From the NCBI GenBank assembly GCA_050949165.1, contig JBMNFF010000001.1:868001-932000 (forward strand): 64,000 nucleotides of DNA, read 5' to 3'. A program made the position numbers and the translations under genes. Each line of letters opens with the position of its first letter. The stretch's first letter is position 1. Of the stretch, positions 59,870-64,000 are shown piece by piece. The DNA comes from DAIOXA01 sp050949165. GTDB lineage: Bacteria > Bacillota > Proteinivoracia > UBA4975. The notes beneath the pieces are model-generated. The model was not told where the DNA came from and did no database searches. It saw nothing but the letters and a program-made list of their open reading frames with translations.

Positions 59870-60817
59870 TCAATGTTCCTGCCAGCGGCCCAGCTTGGCC
59901 AGGCGTTGATGGCGCCGCCGGAGCAGGGCCTCCAGAGGCAGGCTGCCCAAGATATCCAGGTGTCGGAGCAGGGCTTCCTTGACGGCGATTGCCCCGCCCT
60001 CCCAATCCCTGTGGATTCCGCCCTGGGGCTCTGGAATCACCTCGTCGATGACCCCCAAAGCATCCAGGTCCTGGGCAGTGAGCTTCAGGGCTGCAGCCGC
60101 TTCCTTGGCCCGGGAGGCATCCTTCCAGAGGATGGAAGCGCAGCCTTCGGGGGAGATTACCGAGTAGACGGTATTCTCCAGCATCAAGAGGCTGTCCCCG
60201 ACCCCCAGGGCCAGAGCCCCGCCGCTCCCCCCCTCGCCGGTAACCAGGTTGAGGATAGGCACCCTGAAAGTAGCCATTTCCCGGAGGTTGCGGGCAATGG
60301 CCTCACTCTGGCCCCGCTCCTCGGCTCCCAGGCCGGGATAAGCGCCGGGGGTATCGATGAAGCAGATGATGGGACGCCGGTATTTTTCGGCCTGGGCCAT
60401 CAGGCGCAGGGCCTTGCGATATCCCTCGGGATGAGGCATGCCAAAGTTGCGGGCGATATTGTCCTTGGTATCCCGCCCCTTTTGGTGACCCAGGACGGTG
60501 ACCGGCCTTCCCTCCAGCAGGGCAATTCCTCCCACCAGCGCCGGGTCATCCCGGAACTGACGGTCCCCGTGCAGCTCAACAAATTCGGTAAATATTAAAT
60601 TAATGTAGTCCAAAGTGGTGGGCCGCTTGATATTGCGGGCCAGCTGAATCTTTTGCCAGGGGCTGAGGTTGGCGTACATCTTGGCCCGCAGTTCTGCCGC
60701 CTTCTCCTCCAGGGCGGCAATTTCCTTGCCCAAATCAATTCCCTGCTCCTGGGCAAAGGCCCGAAGATCCTTGATCTTGTCCAGAAGCTGGGTCAGTTGC
60801 CCTTCAAAATCTGCCAC
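59870..60817 (-). CDS. accA: Acetyl-CoA carboxylase, carboxyltransferase subunit alpha
   Basis: Transfers carboxyl from biotin to acetyl-CoA, with accD. A 315-residue crotonase-fold protein: RLARNIKRPT, GDRQFRDDPALVGG, FIDTPGAYPGLGAEERGQSE and GEGGSGGALALGVGD. It starts by GTG at 60817, sharing one base with the accD stop (TAGTG). It is the last gene of fabF-fabZ-accBCDA, before a terminator. Confidence 0.97.
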   Translation of the reverse strand: MADFEGQLTQLLDKIKDLRAFAQEQGIDLGKEIAALEEKAAELRAKMYANLSPWQKIQLARNIKRPTTLDYINLIFTEFVELHGDRQFRDDPALVGGIALLEGRPVTVLGHQKGRDTKDNIARNFGMPHPEGYRKALRLMAQAEKYRRPIICFIDTPGAYPGLGAEERGQSEAIARNLREMATFRVPILNLVTGEGGSGGALALGVGDSLLMLENTVYSVISPEGCASILWKDASRAKEAAAALKLTAQDLDALGVIDEVIPEPQGGIHRDWEGGAIAVKEALLRHLDILGSLPLEALLRRRHQRLAKLGRWQEH

Positions 60818-61653
60818 TATCCCACACCTCCCTGGTGAAAGCGAAGCAACCGGGCCAGGGTGGCCTTCATCTCCTTGCGTTCCACCACCATGTCCAGCAG
60901 GCCGTGCTCCAGGAGGAATTCAGCCTTCTGGAAGCCTGCCGGAAGAGTCTGACCGATGGTCTGCTGGATTACCCGGGGCCCGGCAAAGCCGATGAGGGCT
61001 CCCGGCTCGCCGATATTTATATCCCCCAGAGTGGCAAAGCTGGCCGAGACCCCGCCGGTGGTGGGATCGGTGAGGACCGAGATATAGAGAACGCCCCGCT
61101 GGTGGAGCCGCGAGAGGGCGGCGCAGGTCTTGGCCATCTGGAACAGGGAGAAGATGCTCTCCTGCATGCGGGCGCCTCCCGAGGCAGAAAAGATGATGGC
61201 CGGCACCCGCTCCTCCCCGGCTCTATCCAGCATCCGGGCCAATTTTTCCCCCACCACCGAACCCATGCTGCCCAGCATGAACTCCGGGGCCAGGACGCCA
61301 ACATAGGCCTCTTGTCCGTGGATTCTGCCCTTGCCGGTGACCACGGCCTCGGCCAGGCCGCTGGCCTGGCTTGCCTTCTTCAGCTTTTCCTCATAGCCGG
61401 GAAAGTCCAGGGGATTAACAGGGGTGAGGCCGGCGTTGATTTCACGAAAGCTGCCCTCGTCAATTGTATAGCTGATGCGCTGCCAGGCGGTAAGGGGAAA
61501 GTGATAGCCGCATTTTGGGCAGACCAGCAGGTTCTTCTCCAGCTCTTGCTTGATATGGATGGTGTTGCAGCGCTTGCACTTACTGGCGATATCCTTGGGA
61601 ATATTCGGCCGCGCCACCATGGTGGTATATTTATTTTTTCGAAACAAGGCCAT
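60817..61653 (-). CDS. accD: Acetyl-CoA carboxylase, carboxyltransferase subunit beta
   Basis: The beta partner of the carboxyltransferase. A zinc ribbon at the N terminus uses C26, C29, C45 and C48 (CKRC and CPKC). The crotonase core has GSMGSVVGEKLARM, FSASGGARMQES and TTGGVSASFA, then RVIQQT. Length 278 is normal. ATG at 61653 follows GGGAGG. It is co-transcribed with accC and accA. Confidence 0.97.
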   Translation of the reverse strand: MALFRKNKYTTMVARPNIPKDIASKCKRCNTIHIKQELEKNLLVCPKCGYHFPLTAWQRISYTIDEGSFREINAGLTPVNPLDFPGYEEKLKKASQASGLAEAVVTGKGRIHGQEAYVGVLAPEFMLGSMGSVVGEKLARMLDRAGEERVPAIIFSASGGARMQESIFSLFQMAKTCAALSRLHQRGVLYISVLTDPTTGGVSASFATLGDINIGEPGALIGFAGPRVIQQTIGQTLPAGFQKAEFLLEHGLLDMVVERKEMKATLARLLRFHQGGVG

Positions 61654-61658
61654 TGACC

Positions 61659-63005
61659 TTACCTCCCATCCCCGGCCAGCAACCTGCTGAGTAGTCCTGT
61701 ATCATAATCGCCGCTCCTGAATTCGGCATTGGCCAAAATTCTGCGGTGCAGAGGGATTGTGGTGGGAATGCCCCTAACCTTGGTCTCAGCCAGGGCCCGC
61801 TCCATGCGGGCAATGGCCTCTTCCCGGTCCTGCCCCCAGACAATGAGCTTGGCAATCATGGAATCATAATGGGGCGACACCTGCCAGCCCGAACGGGCGA
61901 TGCCGTCGATGCGCACCCAGGGCCCTCCCGGCGGCAGCCATTCTTCAATAACCCCTGGAGCAGGTAAAAAGTCCCGCTCGGGGTCTTCGGCATTGATGCG
62001 GCATTCTATGGCCCAACCCCGGATCTCCACATCTGCCTGGGCGATGTCCAGCTGTTCACCGGCGGCAACCAGGAGCTGGGCCTTGACCAGGTCAATGCCG
62101 GTGACCATCTCGGTGATGGGGTGTTCCACCTGAATCCGGGTGTTCATCTCCATGAAATAGAAATTACCCTGGGCATCCAGGAGAAATTCCACCGTCCCGA
62201 CACCGCTATAGTTCACCGCCCTGGCCGCCCGCACCGCTGCCTCGCCCATTTTCTCCCGGATTTCCGGAGTGAGAACGGGACAGGGCGCCTCCTCTATCAG
62301 CTTTTGATGACGGCGCTGAACCGAGCAGTCCCGCTCGCCCAGGTGGATGATATTGCCGTGGTTATCGGCCAGAATTTGAATCTCCACATGCCGGGGCCGC
62401 AGGATGAACTTCTCCATGTACACCGTGGGGTCAGAGAAAGCCGCCTCCGCCTCCCCCCGAGCCAGCTCCAGGGCCCGGGCTAATTTTTCGGGCTCCTCCA
62501 CCAAGCGCATGCCCTTGCCCCCGCCCCCCGCTGCGGCCTTGAGCAACACGGGGTAGCCGATTTTTTCGGCCTGAATAGCGGCCTCGGCGGCATCCGCCAG
62601 GGCTCCCGTCCCGGGAACAACCTGAACCCCGGCCTGGGCCATCAGCTCCCGGGCCCGCTCCTTATTGCCCATGGCCTCAATGGCCTCAGGGGAAGGGCCG
62701 ATGAAAGTAATGCCACAGGTGGCGCACAGTTGAGCAAAGCTGGCATTCTCGGCCAAAAACCCATAGCCGGGATGGATGGCGTCGGCCTCGGTTTCCAGGG
62801 CCACCGTGAGCAGGTTCTGGACATTGAGGTAACTGAGTTGGGCCGGGGCCGGGCCAACGCAATAGGCCTGGTCCGCCAGGGCCACATGGGGGGAAAGGTC
62901 ATCCCCCTGGGCATAGACTGCCACCGTCTCCAGGCCCAGTTCCCGGCAGGCGCGGATAACCCGGAGGGCAATCTCCCCCCGGTTGGCTATTAACACTCTC
63001 TTCAT
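61659..63005 (-). CDS. accC: Biotin carboxylase
   Basis: ATP-dependent carboxylation of biotin on the carrier protein. An ATP-grasp protein of 448 residues: N-terminal RVLIANRGEIALRVIRA, the glycine-rich loop LLKAAAGGGGKGMRL, GERDCSVQRRHQKLIEEAP and FMEMNTRIQVEHPITEM with the catalytic Glu and Arg. It overlaps accB by four bases (ATGA). A biotin supply is provided by BioY elsewhere in the window. Confidence 0.97.
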   Translation of the reverse strand: MKRVLIANRGEIALRVIRACRELGLETVAVYAQGDDLSPHVALADQAYCVGPAPAQLSYLNVQNLLTVALETEADAIHPGYGFLAENASFAQLCATCGITFIGPSPEAIEAMGNKERARELMAQAGVQVVPGTGALADAAEAAIQAEKIGYPVLLKAAAGGGGKGMRLVEEPEKLARALELARGEAEAAFSDPTVYMEKFILRPRHVEIQILADNHGNIIHLGERDCSVQRRHQKLIEEAPCPVLTPEIREKMGEAAVRAARAVNYSGVGTVEFLLDAQGNFYFMEMNTRIQVEHPITEMVTGIDLVKAQLLVAAGEQLDIAQADVEIRGWAIECRINAEDPERDFLPAPGVIEEWLPPGGPWVRIDGIARSGWQVSPHYDSMIAKLIVWGQDREEAIARMERALAETKVRGIPTTIPLHRRILANAEFRSGDYDTGLLSRLLAGDGR

Positions 63006-63463
63006 GGTTTGAGGGGACGCAGCGTCATCAAGACCTGGCCGTACTCCACCAGGTCCCCGTTTTGGACCGCCACCTCCACGACCTCTCCTTCTATTTCTGC
63101 CTCAATTTCATTCATCAGTTTCATGGCCTCCAGGATGCAAAGGGTGTCCCCGGGCTTGACCAGAGAACCCGGCCGCACAAAGGGCTCCGCCCCCGGGGCC
63201 GGCGCCTGGTAAAAGGTCCCCACCATGGGCGCCAGCACCTCCACCAGGCCCTCTTCCCTGGCAGGTTCCGGGGTCGGCGCCGGTTCCCCTGCGGGAGCTG
63301 GCGGCGCCGGTGCGGTCTGGGCCACTGGCGCCGGCTCAGGCGCCGCTGGCTTTAGTCCTCCTCGACGCAAGGTCAGCTTGACATCCTGGGCCTCCAAAAT
63401 AAACTCGTCAAATTCGCTGGCCTTGACTGCCTCAACCAGCTTGATTAACTCCTCAATCTTCAA
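63002..63463 (-). CDS. accB: Biotin carboxyl carrier protein
   Basis: Carries biotin on K115 in the motif EAMKLM. The N-terminal helical part is followed by a Pro/Ala-rich linker (residues 38-70) and the biotinyl domain (VEVLAPMVGTFYQAPAPG to the end). TTG at 63463 follows GGGAGGG and overlaps the fabZ stop by eleven bases. Confidence 0.96.
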   Translation of the reverse strand: MKIEELIKLVEAVKASEFDEFILEAQDVKLTLRRGGLKPAAPEPAPVAQTAPAPPAPAGEPAPTPEPAREEGLVEVLAPMVGTFYQAPAPGAEPFVRPGSLVKPGDTLCILEAMKLMNEIEAEIEGEVVEVAVQNGDLVEYGQVLMTLRPLKP

Positions 63464-63899
63464 GGGTCATCCCTCCCTGGGCCAGGGCAAATTTCAGCTG
63501 GGCCTCCATGACCGGCTGGCCGGAAACCCAGGTCCTGCCCTGGCCGAGACCAAAGTTGCCCCGGGCCCGAATGATTTCCACTTCCATTTCCAGGGCCTCC
63601 CCCGGCTGGACCTGGCGGCGAAACTTTACCTTATCCAGGCCGGCAAAGAGGGCCAGCTTACCCCGCTGCTCCGGCTGGCAGAGGATGGCCACCGCTCCCA
63701 ACTGGGCCAGGGCCTCCACCTGCAGGACCCCGGGGAACACCGGATAGCCGGGAAAGTGCCCGGCGAACCACAGGCCCTTGGGATCCACATGGTACAAGCC
63801 CCGGGCAGATTTGCCCGGCTCCAGCGCCGTTACCCGATCCAAGAGCAGGAAGGGGTCCCGGTGGGGAATTATCTCTTTGATCTGCTCCCGATTCAGCAT
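63453..63899 (-). CDS. fabZ: 3-hydroxyacyl-ACP dehydratase
   Basis: Dehydrates 3-hydroxyacyl-ACP in fatty-acid elongation. A hot-dog fold: IIPHRDPFLLLDRV, then FAGHFPGYPVFPGVLQVEALAQ with catalytic H48 and E62. ATG at 63899 follows GGGAGGATTG, two bases after the fabF stop. A longer frame to 63947 lies within fabF and is rejected. It overlaps accB by eleven bases. Confidence 0.96.
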   Translation of the reverse strand: MLNREQIKEIIPHRDPFLLLDRVTALEPGKSARGLYHVDPKGLWFAGHFPGYPVFPGVLQVEALAQLGAVAILCQPEQRGKLALFAGLDKVKFRRQVQPGEALEMEVEIIRARGNFGLGQGRTWVSGQPVMEAQLKFALAQGGMTLED

Positions 63900-63900
63900 C

Positions 63901-64000
63901 TCAATCCTCCCAACGCGCCAGGGCCAGGGTTGCATTATGGCCGCCAAAACCCAGGGAATTGGAGATGGCCTTACGCACCCCGACCTTGCGGGCGGAATTG
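63901..64000 (-). CDS. fabF: 3-oxoacyl-ACP synthase II, C-terminal fragment at the window edge
   Basis: Only the last 33 codons are inside the window. They read KAISNSLGFGGHNATLALARWED before the stop, and the SLGFGGHNATL motif is the closing nucleophile-elbow region of KAS I/II enzymes. The stop is one base before fabZ ATG. Confidence 0.85.
   Translation of the reverse strand, partial: NSARKVGVRKAISNSLGFGGHNATLALARWED

Noticed and set aside
1..64000. CRISPR array
   Set aside because: No regularly spaced direct repeats were seen; the 34-bp repeat units are adjacent or isolated, without spacers.

Overview
The window is from a Gram-positive, endospore-forming anaerobe, most likely a member of the Clostridia (Peptococcaceae/Thermoanaerobacterales-like). 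The evidence is a T-box leader before thrS, a gerA-gerB-gerC germination operon, sporulation genes (ytxC, ytaF, sleB, yheC/D, ylbF), strong AGGAGG ribosome sites with frequent GTG/TTG starts, a DNA polymerase I with a degenerate proofreading domain, and a selenocysteine-containing HesB-like protein. Base composition is moderately GC-rich except for a few AT-rich patches (about 18.1-19.6 kb and 44.3-46.4 kb) that look acquired. No species is claimed.

Layout. 0-6.5 kb: ytxC, a DUF445 protein and T-box-controlled thrS (cut by the window edge), an orphan propeller-like protein, a glycerophosphodiesterase, a DUF2752/CD225 membrane pair, tRNA-Val and a small lipoprotein. 6.7-10.7 kb: a TetR-type regulator with palindromic operators heads an oligopeptide/nickel-type ABC operon that has a binding protein and two permeases but no ATPase genes, and ends at tandem 34-bp repeats. 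10.8-18 kb: GNAT, MFS, an HtrA-like protease without signal or PDZ, the ger operon (gerA carries an in-frame TGA) and a 3D-domain protein with no normal start codon. 18.5-20.7 kb: a small unknown gene, a HicBA toxin-antitoxin module and six tRNA genes.

20.8-30.7 kb is a conserved repair/replication block (dinB with a LexA-like box in its promoter, polA, mutM, ytaF, coaE, lytic transglycosylase), followed upstream by an orphan peptide-binding lipoprotein and a NERD-helicase. 30.7-35.2 kb: a VOC protein, FetAB, the HesB-like selenoprotein with its own promoter and SECIS-like hairpin, and a propeller lipoprotein. 35.3-38.1 kb holds the most interesting locus: a TIR-RyR-RyR protein paired with a SLOG four-TM protein, a Thoeris-like candidate for nucleotide-signalled immunity. 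38.2-46.4 kb: small membrane and envelope genes, YfcC-type carrier, SleB, a PadR-controlled operon, and an AT-rich island with an unrecognised 335-residue protein.

46.4-64 kb: BioY, a YVTN propeller and a YheC/D ATP-grasp (spore coat context), an M16 protease pair, an amidohydrolase next to further copies of the 34-bp repeat, YlbF, PepA, an ECF sigma factor with a membrane partner, a carboxypeptidase with three cell-wall-binding repeats that is split by a frameshift, and the fatty-acid operon fabF-fabZ-accBCDA ending in a terminator. BioY (biotin uptake) and accB/accC (biotin use) are functionally linked. Three genes (gerA, the protein at 41755-42373 and the M14 carboxypeptidase) are interrupted by single-base events, two of them in homopolymers. 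They may reflect decay, recoding or sequence error.
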